Assembly (NCBI GenBank): GCA_016464825.1
Contig: JAEKNQ010000048.1
Span: 1-43,183 of the forward strand
Length of the DNA: 43,183 nucleotides
Source: Candidatus Dormiibacter inghamiae
GTDB lineage: Bacteria > Chloroflexota > Dormibacteria > Dormibacterales > Dormibacteraceae
Direction: 5' to 3'
Part shown: positions 1-7,213 of the stretch, in pieces
Layout: each line of letters opens with the position of its first letter
Numbering within the stretch: the stretch's first letter is position 1
Notes under the pieces: generated by a model
The model's database searches: none
What the model saw: only the letters and a program-made list of their open reading frames with translations
Told to the model about the DNA's origin: nothing
Position numbers and translations under genes: made by a program

Positions 1-200
1 GGGCGTCGAGGCGAAGGAAAGGGTGGAACGAGGAGGAGCGGATTTGAAAATCCGTAACGACGAAGGGCCGGGCCCCTTGACGCCCGCATCGGCGGCCTGA
101 GCCCCGAGATGCGGTCCTTTCGGCTGGTACAGGCAACTAGAGTTGTCTGAACCGCGCAACATCTTCAGCAGCAGACCATTACGGGCACCTAGACGTACGT
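1..200 (+). ncRNA. Candidate structured RNA (unidentified), possibly cut by the window edge
   Basis: Positions 1-11 can pair with 75-85 along all 11 positions (one or two G-U pairs). Inside lies a hairpin at 39-54 (stem CGGATT/AATCCG, loop TGAA). Downstream are an imperfect hairpin at 86-112 (GCATC/GATGC ends) and an 8-bp hairpin at 130-149 (CAGGCAAC, loop TAGA, GTTGTCTG), extended by GGT/ACC across an A-A mismatch. Bases 63-67 could instead pair with 74-78, so two folds compete. Purine-rich internal loops and several helices in 150 nt look like a functional RNA rather than coding sequence. I do not recognise the family; the strand is uncertain, and the outer helix starting exactly at base 1 means the 5' end may lie outside the window. 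Confidence 0.4.
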
Positions 201-201
201 C

Positions 202-747
202 ATGCCGGATGCCCGAAGAGCCGGCGGCCTGAGCATGAATTCGCCGCTCATCGGAGTCGCCCTGGTTGGCTTCGTGTACCTCGTGGGCATCGCGCAGCCG
301 CTGGTCGGCCTGGGGCTCTTGACCGCCGGGCTCTTCGTTCGCCTGCGCACGCCTGGCAGCGGCGGGCGATTTATCGTTGCCGGCCTCTCGATCCTGCTCC
401 TCCTACCCTCGTCCGGCGCCCTCCTCGGCCTGTGCCTGCTCCTTCTACCGTCTGGAAACGGCAGCCTCGACGGCGCGTACGCGGTCCTCAGCTTGCTCGC
501 CGGCGCCGCCCTGCTCATCGTCGTCGCGGCTCTCCTCCTGCATCGTCGTGAGCGGGGCTTCAGGGCCCATGCGGTCGGGGTGTCCGGGCCGGGACAGATC
601 GCAGTCGGCGTCCGCAACTGGCGGATCGAGCAGGTACTCCTCGTAATCGGACTGTTCCTGCTGGCGACATCGGTGGTCGCGGCCGGGCTGCTGACCTTCC
701 TGGCCGTCTCATTCCTCTACTCGCTCAAACACTTCAGCTTTTTCTAG
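202..747 (+). CDS. Small membrane protein of unknown function
   Basis: The 181-residue product has four clear hydrophobic stretches, at roughly residues 16-46, 57-82, 92-113 and 144-176, with a short arginine-rich loop (HRRERGFRAH) before the last. I recognise no enzymatic motif. Two starts are possible. ATG at 202 follows TAGACG by 6 nt, an arrangement seen before other genes in this window. An in-frame ATG at 235 removes 11 polar residues and brings the first membrane segment close to the N terminus. The gene stands alone, ending about 100 bp before the next likely start. It lies downstream of the RNA-like segment at the window's left end, so that segment could be its leader, but nothing shows this directly. 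Confidence 0.6.
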   Translation: MPDARRAGGLSMNSPLIGVALVGFVYLVGIAQPLVGLGLLTAGLFVRLRTPGSGGRFIVAGLSILLLLPSSGALLGLCLLLLPSGNGSLDGAYAVLSLLAGAALLIVVAALLLHRRERGFRAHAVGVSGPGQIAVGVRNWRIEQVLLVIGLFLLATSVVAAGLLTFLAVSFLYSLKHFSFF

Positions 748-851
748 GGAGCTCCTGCGGGTTGCTCAAGCCAGTGTTCGGCCACCGCCCTGCGTGCGAC
801 CGAACCCGGCGCCGGTGCTGCCATCGCCAGCGGTTCTGCGACACTTTAGAA

Positions 852-1247
852 ATGTGGCCCAGCCGACAGGAACCTCACGAGAGCGGCGTTCGAAGCCTGG
901 TGCATGGTGACGGCTACACGTCGTACCGCAGCCTCGCCGAAGCGCAGGCCGACCCCGACGGCATAGTAGTCCTGGAGGGAGACGACGGCGGCCAGATCTA
1001 CCTGACGGTGCCTGCGAGCGACGTCCGCTGCTCCGACGACCGCCTTGAAGAACTGCTGCGGGAAATCGATGCAGCGCAGTGGAAGGACCCCACCATGGCC
1101 CAGGTCTACTACGAGCGCAGGCCACTGGACGGTATCGTCTCGGGCGGAATGGGCGGCGGCGAGGCAAAGGGCCGGCTCTGGATTCACGGGCGGCTGCAGG
1201 ATCGTGCCGCGCGGATCGCGAGCGTCTTGGACGGTTCGTCCGTCTAG
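852..1247 (+). CDS. Hypothetical cytoplasmic protein, 131 aa
   Basis: The open frame extends upstream to 762, but its first 30 codons encode a Cys/Arg-rich stretch typical of non-coding high-GC DNA, so the ATG at 852 (MWPSRQEP) is preferred. The product is acidic and soluble, with no membrane segment or signal peptide. The region SLAEAQADPDG followed by a short beta-like stretch (IYLTVPASDV) and an acidic helix (DRLEELLREIDA) suggests a small alpha/beta domain. A glycine-rich loop (SGGMGGGEAKG) precedes the C terminus. I recognise no family. It is followed after about 80 bp by the PLP decarboxylase on the same strand. Confidence 0.45.
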   Translation: MWPSRQEPHESGVRSLVHGDGYTSYRSLAEAQADPDGIVVLEGDDGGQIYLTVPASDVRCSDDRLEELLREIDAAQWKDPTMAQVYYERRPLDGIVSGGMGGGEAKGRLWIHGRLQDRAARIASVLDGSSV

Positions 1248-1313
1248 CGTCCAAGCCGGGCCCGCCCTGCGCTTATCGCCCACCTTCTGAACTGGACAAT
1301 TGACGGCATCCGG

Positions 1314-1319
1314 CACAAT
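1314..1319 (+). promoter_or_regulatory. -10 box for leaderless transcription of the PLP decarboxylase
   Basis: CACAAT ends 7 nt before the ATG at 1327. The same spacing recurs at other genes here and would put the transcription start at or next to the start codon. No Shine-Dalgarno sequence is visible. The first base departs from the TANNNT pattern. Confidence 0.35.
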
Positions 1320-1326
1320 GCCGCCC

Positions 1327-2724
1327 ATGCCCGAACGACCAGGCGAGAACCTAAGCGAGTTCGCTCAAGTCGCTCACCAGGCAGTCGACTGGGCCTGCCA
1401 GTACCTTGCCCAGGTGCGGGACCGGCCGGTGCTGAGCGCCGTCGCGCCGGGCGAGATCCGAAGCCATTTGCCCGCCAGCGCACCTTCTGCGGGAGAGCCG
1501 CTGGAGGCTCTGTTCGCCGACTTCGAGAGGATCGTGCTCCCGGGCATCACCAACTGGAACCATCCTCGCTTCTTCGCCTACTTCGCCAACACCGGCTCCA
1601 CCTCAGGCATCCTGGCCGAGCTGCTGATCGCGACCCTGAATGTGAACGCGATGCTCTGGCGCACCTCGCCCGCCGCCACTGAGGTCGAGGAAGTCGCCTG
1701 CAACTGGCTGCGGCAGGCGATGGGTCTGCCCTCGGATTTCTTCGGTCTGATCAACGACACCGCGTCCTCCAGCACGCTCTACGCCCTGGCAGCGGCGAGG
1801 GAGGCGGCCGGCTTGAGCGCCCGCAGCCAGGGCGTCGACGGCAGACGCCTACGCCTCTACACGTCGGCTGAAGCCCATTCGTCGGTCGAGAAAGCGGGCA
1901 TCGTGCTCGGGATCGGCCAGCACGGCGTCCGCAAGGTCCCGGTCGACGAGAAGATGCGGCTCGAAGTCTCGGAGCTGAAGCGCATGCTCGCCGAGGATCG
2001 CGCGCTCGGCCTGCAGCCCTTCGCGGTTGTGGCCACGGTCGGCACCACATCGACCACCTCGATCGATCCCGTGGCCGCGATCGCTGACATCTGCGAGCGG
2101 GAGGAGCTCTGGCTCCACGTCGACGCCGCCTATGGCGGGGCCGCGGCAGTGCTGCCGTCGCACCGGCACGTCCTGGCCGGTGCTGACCGCGCCGACTCCT
2201 TGGTCATGAACCCCCACAAGTGGCTGTTCACGCCCATGGACTGCAGCGTCCTCTACTGCCGGCGGCCAGACGTGCTGAAGAGCGCCTTCAGCCTGGTGCC
2301 CGACTACCTCACGACGAGCGAGGGGGATGAGGTGCGCAACCTCATGGACTACGGCACCAGCCTCGGCCGGCGCTTTCGCGGCCTGAAGCTGTGGTTCGTG
2401 CTGCGGGCGTTTGGCCTGGAGGGCGCCGCCCGGGTCATCTCCTCCCACGTGGCCATGGCGAAGGAGCTCGAGAGTTGGGTGCGGGCCGACGCCGACTTCG
2501 AGCTGCTGGCGCCCGTGCCCTTCAGCACCGTCTGCTTCGCCCACCGGGAAGGGGACGCTCGGACCAAGGCGATAGTCGAAGCCGTCAATCAAGACGCCAC
2601 GGTATTCATTTCCCACACACGGGTCAGAGATCGCTACGCGATTCGGATCTCGATCGGCAACTTGGCGACCAGCCTGGACGACGTGCGCCTGGCCTGGCAG
2701 AAGGTACGCACCGCGCCGAACTGA
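1327..2724 (+). CDS. PLP-dependent group II (aromatic-L-amino-acid type) decarboxylase
   Basis: This 465-residue protein has the architecture of group II pyridoxal-phosphate decarboxylases (aromatic amino acid, tyrosine, histidine or glutamate decarboxylases), which remove the alpha-carboxyl group of an amino acid to give an amine. The PLP-binding lysine lies in NPHKWLF at about residue 298. HVDAAYGG upstream carries the aspartate that contacts the pyridine nitrogen, and NWNHPRFFAYF near residue 75 is the family's N-terminal substrate-pocket motif. Length matches the family (about 470-500). The frame is open from a TTG at 1300, with ATGs at 1318 and 1327; 1327 is chosen because CACAAT sits 7 nt upstream. 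The substrate cannot be read from sequence; an aromatic amino acid is the default inference. Confidence 0.9.
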   Translation: MPERPGENLSEFAQVAHQAVDWACQYLAQVRDRPVLSAVAPGEIRSHLPASAPSAGEPLEALFADFERIVLPGITNWNHPRFFAYFANTGSTSGILAELLIATLNVNAMLWRTSPAATEVEEVACNWLRQAMGLPSDFFGLINDTASSSTLYALAAAREAAGLSARSQGVDGRRLRLYTSAEAHSSVEKAGIVLGIGQHGVRKVPVDEKMRLEVSELKRMLAEDRALGLQPFAVVATVGTTSTTSIDPVAAIADICEREELWLHVDAAYGGAAAVLPSHRHVLAGADRADSLVMNPHKWLFTPMDCSVLYCRRPDVLKSAFSLVPDYLTTSEGDEVRNLMDYGTSLGRRFRGLKLWFVLRAFGLEGAARVISSHVAMAKELESWVRADADFELLAPVPFSTVCFAHREGDARTKAIVEAVNQDATVFISHTRVRDRYAIRISIGNLATSLDDVRLAWQKVRTAPN

Positions 2725-2725
2725 T

Positions 2726-3244
2726 TCAGAGCTGGAGGAATTCGCCCCTCTCGCGCAGCCGGGTCAGATCCGAGCAATCAGCCCGGAGGTCGGCTGAGCG
2801 GTCGGCGGCATGCTCAGTCAAATACTGCTCCACTTCACGCGACCTCGACTCGCCGGAGCTCTCCACCCAGATCCGGTAGTCGTAGCTGGAGGCGAGCTGC
2901 CGGCGGCAGGCGCCCATGCCTTCCACCAGCACCATGCCCCCAGCCGCCAAGTGCTGAGGGCGACCGCTGGCATCCTCATACTCGGCTGCTGACCCCCGCA
3001 CGAGCTGGAGCAGCACCCGGCTGCGGAGGCGGCGCCAGTCCACCGAGCCCTCCTCCCCCTCAGCGACGAATTGAGTCAGGGACACCACCTTCAGATGGGG
3101 ATCGTTCTCGCTCAGCGCCTGAGCCAACTGCCGACGGCCCCCGGCGTCAGTGCCGTCCAATCCGACCAGCAGGGTCAGACGACGCCGCGGCCGTGCGTGC
3201 AGCCTGGCCAGCAGATCGCGCACCCTGTCCACTCGCACGGTCAA
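2726..3244 (-). CDS. Uridine-kinase-like P-loop protein with a degenerate Walker A
   Basis: The 172-residue product resembles the actinobacterial uridine kinase-like family. It has a hydrophobic strand and P-loop region (LTLLVGLDGTDAGGRRQLA, about residues 23-41), DWRRLRSRVL in the middle, GGMVLVEGM as the family's strand before a catalytic or lid region, and YDYRIWVESS near residue 125. Ordinary uridine kinases carry GxxGxGK[ST] in the P-loop. Here the conserved lysine is replaced (GGRRQ), so phosphoryl transfer is doubtful and the protein may bind without catalysis. The start is a TTG at 3244; a GTG at 3238 is an alternative. It runs convergent to the decarboxylase with a 1-nt gap. Confidence 0.65.
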   Translation of the reverse strand: MTVRVDRVRDLLARLHARPRRRLTLLVGLDGTDAGGRRQLAQALSENDPHLKVVSLTQFVAEGEEGSVDWRRLRSRVLLQLVRGSAAEYEDASGRPQHLAAGGMVLVEGMGACRRQLASSYDYRIWVESSGESRSREVEQYLTEHAADRSADLRADCSDLTRLRERGEFLQL

Positions 3245-3291
3245 TTCTTGCCGAACTGAGAGAAGCTACGCCCCGCCAACGAACAACTGGC

Positions 3292-3297
3292 TTAAAT
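3292..3297 (+). promoter_or_regulatory. -10 box upstream of the amidohydrolase
   Basis: TTAAAT ends 7 nt before the ATG at 3305, with no Shine-Dalgarno sequence between, so a leaderless transcript is likely. Confidence 0.4.
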
Positions 3298-3304
3298 TGA
3301 ACCG

Positions 3305-4543
3305 ATGCCCACCGCAGTCCGCGCGGACGCTCTGCTCGATCCCGAGACCGCGGAATCTCTTCGGCCGGCCACTGTGCTCATCGAGGGCGGCCGCGTCGTC
3401 GCCGCCGGTCACCGCGATGAGATCCAAGTGCCGCGCGACGCGGTCGTGGTGGACGCCGAAGGCCTCACGCTGCTCCCGGGCCTCATCGACTGCCACGTGC
3501 ACCTCTGCTTCGCCGGCAGCGGACTTGACCTCGGCGAGCGCCTGGCCGCGCCGGCCAGTTTGGTCGTCCTGCAGGCAGTGGATTCCTGCCGGAAGACGAT
3601 CAACGCAGGCTTCACCACCGTGCGTGACGCCGGCGGCACCCCGAACGGCGTCCGGCTGGCCGTCGAACGCGGCCTTTTCCCCGGGCCCCGAATGGTGCTT
3701 GCCATCCAGATCCTGAGCCAGACCGGCGGCCACGCCGACAACCACTTTCCCTGCGGCGTCACAGTCAACTGGAACCCGACGCCTGACCTGCCGCCGCCGG
3801 TCGTCGACGGCGTGGAGCCTATGCGCCAGCGCGTCCGCCACCTGATCCGCGAGGGCGCCGACTGGATCAAGCTCTGCACCTCTGGCGGCGTGCTCTCGCC
3901 CGGCGACTCGCCGCACCACGCCACCTTCAGCCAGGAGGAGATCACGGCTGCTGTCACCGAGGCGGCCACGCAGGGCCGGCGCGTCATGGCCCACGCTCAG
4001 GCGGCCGCGGGAATCAAGAACGCGCTCCGCGCCGGCGTCGCCACTATCGAGCACGGCATCTGGATCGACGATGAGGCGCTCCAGCTTTTCAGCGCCGGCG
4101 GCCAGGCTTTGGTGCCGACCCTGGTGGCGCCGCGCTGGGTGATCCGCCACGCCGAGACGGGCCGCATGCCGGCCTGGGCGGCAGCCAAAGCGCAGGACGT
4201 GGGGGCCGACCATGACGCCAGCATCAAGCGTGCGATCGAAGCCGGAGTGGAGATCGCCTTCGGCACCGATACCGGTGTCGGTCCACAGGGCACCATGGGC
4301 GAGGAGTTCCTGCTCCTCCGCCAGCTCGGACTGCCGGCCGATGACTGCCTGCGCACCGCCACCACAGTGGCCGCCCGGGTGCTCCGCCTCGAGAACCAGG
4401 TGGGGACGCTGAAGGTGGGCGCTCATGCTGACTTGGTGGGCGTGCCGGGCGACCCGCTTCAACGGCTGGAGCTGCTGGCCGACCCGGCCAGTGTGCACCT
4501 GGTGGTGAAGAGCGGCGAGGTGGTGAAGGCCCGACCAACCTAG
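3305..4543 (+). CDS. Amidohydrolase-superfamily metal-dependent hydrolase (imidazolonepropionase/prolidase-like)
   Basis: The 412-residue protein is a complete amidohydrolase: an N-terminal beta-sandwich segment (VLIEGGRVVAAG), then a TIM barrel with the usual metal ligands. These are HVH in LIDCHVHLCF near residue 65, a likely carboxylated lysine in WIKLCTSGG near residue 185, histidines in VMAHAQ and IEHGIW, and the aspartate in FGTDTGV near residue 320. The C terminus returns to the sandwich (LKVGAHADLVGVPGDPL). These enzymes hydrolyse amide or cyclic imide bonds. The subgroup with lysine in KLxxSGG includes Xaa-Pro dipeptidase-like and aryldialkylphosphatase-like members, so a dipeptide or N-acyl amino acid substrate is plausible but not shown. 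It is probably monocistronic. Confidence 0.88.
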   Translation: MPTAVRADALLDPETAESLRPATVLIEGGRVVAAGHRDEIQVPRDAVVVDAEGLTLLPGLIDCHVHLCFAGSGLDLGERLAAPASLVVLQAVDSCRKTINAGFTTVRDAGGTPNGVRLAVERGLFPGPRMVLAIQILSQTGGHADNHFPCGVTVNWNPTPDLPPPVVDGVEPMRQRVRHLIREGADWIKLCTSGGVLSPGDSPHHATFSQEEITAAVTEAATQGRRVMAHAQAAAGIKNALRAGVATIEHGIWIDDEALQLFSAGGQALVPTLVAPRWVIRHAETGRMPAWAAAKAQDVGADHDASIKRAIEAGVEIAFGTDTGVGPQGTMGEEFLLLRQLGLPADDCLRTATTVAARVLRLENQVGTLKVGAHADLVGVPGDPLQRLELLADPASVHLVVKSGEVVKARPT

Positions 4544-4549
4544 CGCGCT

Positions 4550-4960
4550 GGGCCACTCTCGGGCGGCGGGCCATCTTGGCCTCTTGCTTCAACCGCTGCT
4601 GAAGCAACCACAGCACCGCCGCCTCCTCCGGCTGCCGACGCTTGAGCCAGCCTTTCAGCTCAGCTTCCGCCAGGCCTTGCAGCGTTTCCAGCATGGAGCC
4701 GTCGAGATACGTATCGACGATGGCCGGGTGGACATGGCACTTGCGACCGACGTCGGCGGGTGTTGCCCCAGGCGCTCGGCCACGGGCTCGATCGTTGGTA
4801 CCACGTTCTTCATCACCTGCGCCTCCGAGTACCTGGATCCCCTCATCGCTGTCGGGACGTAGCGCAGCCCCGCCTCACGGGCGTCGCCACCCCTCTTTGT
4901 GAGCCACCTCCTCGGCCGTCTTCGCCACTTCCAGCGCCGATGCTAACAATCTGCCTGGCA
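4550..4960 (-). pseudogene. Decayed C-terminal part of a type IB DNA topoisomerase
   Basis: No single frame is open, but the minus strand carries successive pieces of bacterial (poxvirus-type) topoisomerase IB in the right order. The first is ASALEVAKTAEEVAHK (about 4945-4900). Next comes MKNVVPTIEPVAERLG (about 4820-4775). In a third frame follow TPADVGRKCHVHPAIVDTY and LDGSMLETLQGLAEAELKGW with a helical tail to about 4560. Intact homologues read roughly VAERLGNTPAVCRKSYxHPA in one frame. At least two frameshifts separate the pieces. The residue where the family has its nucleophilic tyrosine is histidine here (RKCHVHP). No N-terminal part is visible, so the gene is truncated as well as frameshifted. 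Its remnant overlaps the promoter side of the CBS gene. Confidence 0.7.
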
Positions 4961-4985
4961 AGCTTTCGGCGCCGGAGCAGACTGG

Positions 4986-4991
4986 TAGTCT
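4986..4991 (+). promoter_or_regulatory. Probable -10 box for the CBS-HAD operon
   Basis: TAGTCT would start transcription near 4998 and give a leader of about 37 nt. That leader contains a clear Shine-Dalgarno sequence (AAAGGAG, about 5023-5029) with correct spacing to the ATG at 5035. Confidence 0.35.
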
Positions 4992-5034
4992 GACAGCGAC
5001 TCACTCAACATTGGCCCATCGAAAAGGAGCCTTC

Positions 5035-5457
5035 ATGTTCAAAACCGTCAAAGACGTCATGACCGAAAAGCCGCTTGCCCTACAGGCCGGGACCACACTC
5101 GTCGAAGCGGCCCAGGCCATGCGCAACCACGATGTCGGCAATGTGCTGCTGCTGGACAACGACACGGTGGTCGGGATCGTCACCGATCGCGACATAGTCA
5201 TCCGCTCGGTGGCGGAGGGCCAGGACCCGGGCCAGACGGTGCTGGCTCAGATCAGCAGCCGCGACCTCACCTCGCTCAGAATGGACCAACCCGTCGAGGA
5301 GGCCGTAAAGCTGATGGAGGAGCGGGCAGTGCGCCGCCTGCCGGTCCTCGACGAGGCCGGCCGCCCGCTGGGCATCGTCTCGCTCGGGGATCTGGCAGTG
5401 GAGCGAGACCCCAGCTCCGCTCTGGGCCAAATCAGCGAAGCCGAGCCCAACCGCTGA
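5035..5457 (+). CDS. Tandem CBS-domain protein
   Basis: The 140-residue protein consists almost entirely of two CBS motifs, a Bateman module that usually binds adenine nucleotides as an energy or redox sensor. The first begins VKDVMTEKPLALQAGTT (about residues 4-20) and ends in VGIVTDRDIVIR. The second runs from about residue 77 (LTSLRMDQPVEEAVKLM) to RPLGIVSLGDLAVE. No catalytic domain is attached. The frame is open from a TTG at 5011, but the strong AAAGGAG site fixes the start at ATG 5035. The HAD hydrolase starts 1 nt after the stop, so the two are co-transcribed. A partner protein that it regulates is not evident beyond that neighbour. Confidence 0.88.
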   Translation: MFKTVKDVMTEKPLALQAGTTLVEAAQAMRNHDVGNVLLLDNDTVVGIVTDRDIVIRSVAEGQDPGQTVLAQISSRDLTSLRMDQPVEEAVKLMEERAVRRLPVLDEAGRPLGIVSLGDLAVERDPSSALGQISEAEPNR

Positions 5458-5458
5458 C

Positions 5459-6142
5459 GTGGCCGCCGGCAGCAACCAAGCACAGCGGCGCTGTGGCGTC
5501 ATCTTCGACGTCGACGGCACCTTGGTCGACTCCACGTACCTGCACACGCTGGCCTGGGCCAGAACGTTCCGGGAGGCGGGCCATGACGTCGAGACCTACA
5601 AGATCCATCGCGCTGTCGGAATGGGGTCCGACCAGCTAATCCCGGCTCTGATCGGGCGTGAGCAGCCGGGGCTGAGCGACGAGCAGACCGAGCACTACCG
5701 CGAACTGGGCGAAGAGGCACGGGCCTTTCCCAAGGTCTCCGAGCTCCTTCGCTCACTGCACGACCAGGGGCTTCAGGTGATTCTTGCCACCTCCGCCAAG
5801 CCCGAGGAGTTGAAGCGGCTGCTGGCCAAGATCGATGCCGACGACGCCATCGATCGCGTTGTCAGCTCGGAGGAGGTCTCCACCAGCAAGCCGGCGCCGG
5901 ACATCTTCGAGACCGCGCTCGAGCAGTCGGGCCTGAACGCTGGTCAGGCACTGGTCGTGGGCGACTCGGTCTGGGACTTGAAGAGTGCCAGTCGCTGCGG
6001 CCTGCCGGCCGTGGCGGCCCTTTGCGGCGGTACGTCTCGCGACGAGTTGGAGGCGGCGGGGGCGGCGCGAGTCTACGAGGACCCGGCCCACCTGCTGGCC
6101 GACCTCCCGACCTGGACGCAGCTGATCCAAGCCCTGGACTGA
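5459..6142 (+). CDS. HAD-superfamily hydrolase (beta-phosphoglucomutase/phosphatase subfamily)
   Basis: All four HAD motifs are present in this 227-residue protein. Motif I is FDVDGTLVDS (nucleophile aspartate near residue 19), motif II lies in ILATSAKP, motif III is the lysine of STSKPAPDIF, and motif IV is VVGDSVWDLKSA. The alpha-helical cap between motifs I and II is of the C1 type found in phosphoglycolate phosphatases and beta-phosphoglucomutases. It therefore hydrolyses or transfers phosphate on a small phosphorylated metabolite, probably a sugar phosphate. The GTG start is 1 nt after the CBS gene stop. It converges with the next minus-strand gene with only about 10 bp between stops. 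Confidence 0.88.
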   Translation: MAAGSNQAQRRCGVIFDVDGTLVDSTYLHTLAWARTFREAGHDVETYKIHRAVGMGSDQLIPALIGREQPGLSDEQTEHYRELGEEARAFPKVSELLRSLHDQGLQVILATSAKPEELKRLLAKIDADDAIDRVVSSEEVSTSKPAPDIFETALEQSGLNAGQALVVGDSVWDLKSASRCGLPAVAALCGGTSRDELEAAGAARVYEDPAHLLADLPTWTQLIQALD

Positions 6143-6151
6143 CGTAGTGGC

Positions 6152-6490
6152 CTAGGGCGCATCTCCTGGCAGTGGGCCCGCGGACGGGCCGGGCCTCTGC
6201 TCAACCTTGCGGTCTGCCTCCAGTGGATCGACGGCGCTGGCCTCGATGCCGCTGCGCAGTTCCTCCGCGTCATGCTCGGCTTCTCGGTCCTCCATGTACC
6301 CCAGATCGACCGAGGTGTTGGGGTCGTCAGTGCGCGCCACTGTTTGCGGGGGGTTGGGCTCCGCCCTCCGCAGGTCTTCGGCGTAGTCGCGCTCTTCTGA
6401 GCTCAGCACTGGGTCCAAAGCCGGATCGGTGGCAGCCGCTTCAGGGGCAACCTCTGTCTCCGACAAGCTCTCGTCGAATTGATGACTCAT
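6152..6490 (-). CDS. Small acidic, probably disordered protein
   Basis: The 112-residue product is rich in Asp, Glu, Ala and Pro, with no hydrophobic core, membrane segment or signal peptide. Recognisable stretches are LSSEERDYAEDLRRAEP and DLGYMEDREAEHDAEELR. I do not recognise a family. It starts 9 nt after the stop of the upstream minus-strand gene, which also has a long disordered part, so both are probably translated from one mRNA. The consistent acidic composition and intact frame support a real gene rather than a shadow. Confidence 0.5.
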   Translation of the reverse strand: MSHQFDESLSETEVAPEAAATDPALDPVLSSEERDYAEDLRRAEPNPPQTVARTDDPNTSVDLGYMEDREAEHDAEELRSGIEASAVDPLEADRKVEQRPGPSAGPLPGDAP

Positions 6491-6499
6491 CGTTTCGGC

Positions 6500-7042
6500 T
6501 CAGCGGTGAAGGATGTCGAACAGGAAGGCTCGGTACTCGCGGATGGTCAGCCGCAGCCCTTCCGTGTCCCCGGACCTGTCGCTCGCCTCCCGCAGCCCGG
6601 CCCTCCGGCGCTCGTACGCCTGCCGGATCCGATCCATCGTCTCCCCGACCAGCGCGTCGGCCTCGTGTACCGCAGCGTGGGGATCGTCAACGAAGGACCC
6701 CTGGACGCTGTCCCAGCGGCGGCGCAGATCATTCTCGTCGGACTGGCTCACCGCCGGCGTCCCGGGACCGCCGGGCTCGACCACTCGCTCTTGCTGCTGC
6801 GCCTGGGTCGCCAAAGCTGCAGTGTCGGCCGGCCGGGACTTGTCCGCAGCCGCAATCGAACTCGGCGCCTCAGCCGGCCGAGCCTTGGCGGCCGCCACCG
6901 CGCCCGGCCTTTCCTCGGGACGAGGCGCGCCCTCGGCTTCGCCACCTGGCTTGGGCCAGAGCCTGCCCTGCCGCTCGTCCGGCACGGGCTCCGCGCCCTC
7001 CGGCTCCAGCCCCGGTCGCCTCTCTTCTTCAGGCCGGTCCAT
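6500..7042 (-). CDS. Disordered N-terminal region plus conserved helical C-terminal domain, function unknown
   Basis: The open frame reaches 7195, but the ATG at 7042 has a strong Shine-Dalgarno sequence (GGAGGGA) just upstream, giving 180 residues. Residues 1-100 are Pro/Glu/Ala-rich and likely disordered. From about residue 103 a helical domain begins with DLRRRWDSVQGSFVDDP, followed by AVHEADALVGETMDRI and ending LTIREYRAFLFDILHR. From memory, this C-terminal pattern (RW..IQ..FVDDPR..V..AD.LV) recurs in uncharacterised actinobacterial proteins, often behind a disordered or membrane region. No catalytic residues are apparent. It probably forms an operon with the small acidic protein that follows. 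Confidence 0.6.
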   Translation of the reverse strand: MDRPEEERRPGLEPEGAEPVPDERQGRLWPKPGGEAEGAPRPEERPGAVAAAKARPAEAPSSIAAADKSRPADTAALATQAQQQERVVEPGGPGTPAVSQSDENDLRRRWDSVQGSFVDDPHAAVHEADALVGETMDRIRQAYERRRAGLREASDRSGDTEGLRLTIREYRAFLFDILHR

Positions 7043-7197
7043 GGTCCCTCCTTCAAGTGCTCCTGCCCCGCGTCCGCGCGAGTGTGGTACTGAGACGTGA
7101 ATCGTCCAGTGAGCGTACGCGAGCGTGAGGAAGCACTTCTCTTTTCCGTTTCTCGATCGGCGAGAGGGAATTAGAACCGCTTCGCTGACAACCATGC

Positions 7198-7205
7198 TAT
7201 AACGT
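7198..7205 (+). promoter_or_regulatory. -10 region of the heptose glycan operon
   Basis: Overlapping TATAAC (7198-7203) and TAACGT (7200-7205) lie 8-10 nt before the GTG at 7214. There is no Shine-Dalgarno sequence between, so the first gene of the operon is probably translated from a leaderless mRNA. A convincing -35 box is not visible. Confidence 0.45.
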
Positions 7206-7213
7206 TCCTAGAA

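Noticed and set aside
3266..4498. 410-codon minus-strand open frame
   Set aside because: It is the antisense shadow of the amidohydrolase, rich in His/Gly/Asp repeats without any domain.
6172..7128. 318-codon plus-strand open frame
   Set aside because: Pro/Arg/Ser-rich shadow of the two minus-strand disordered proteins, which have a good ribosome site and a conserved C-terminal domain.
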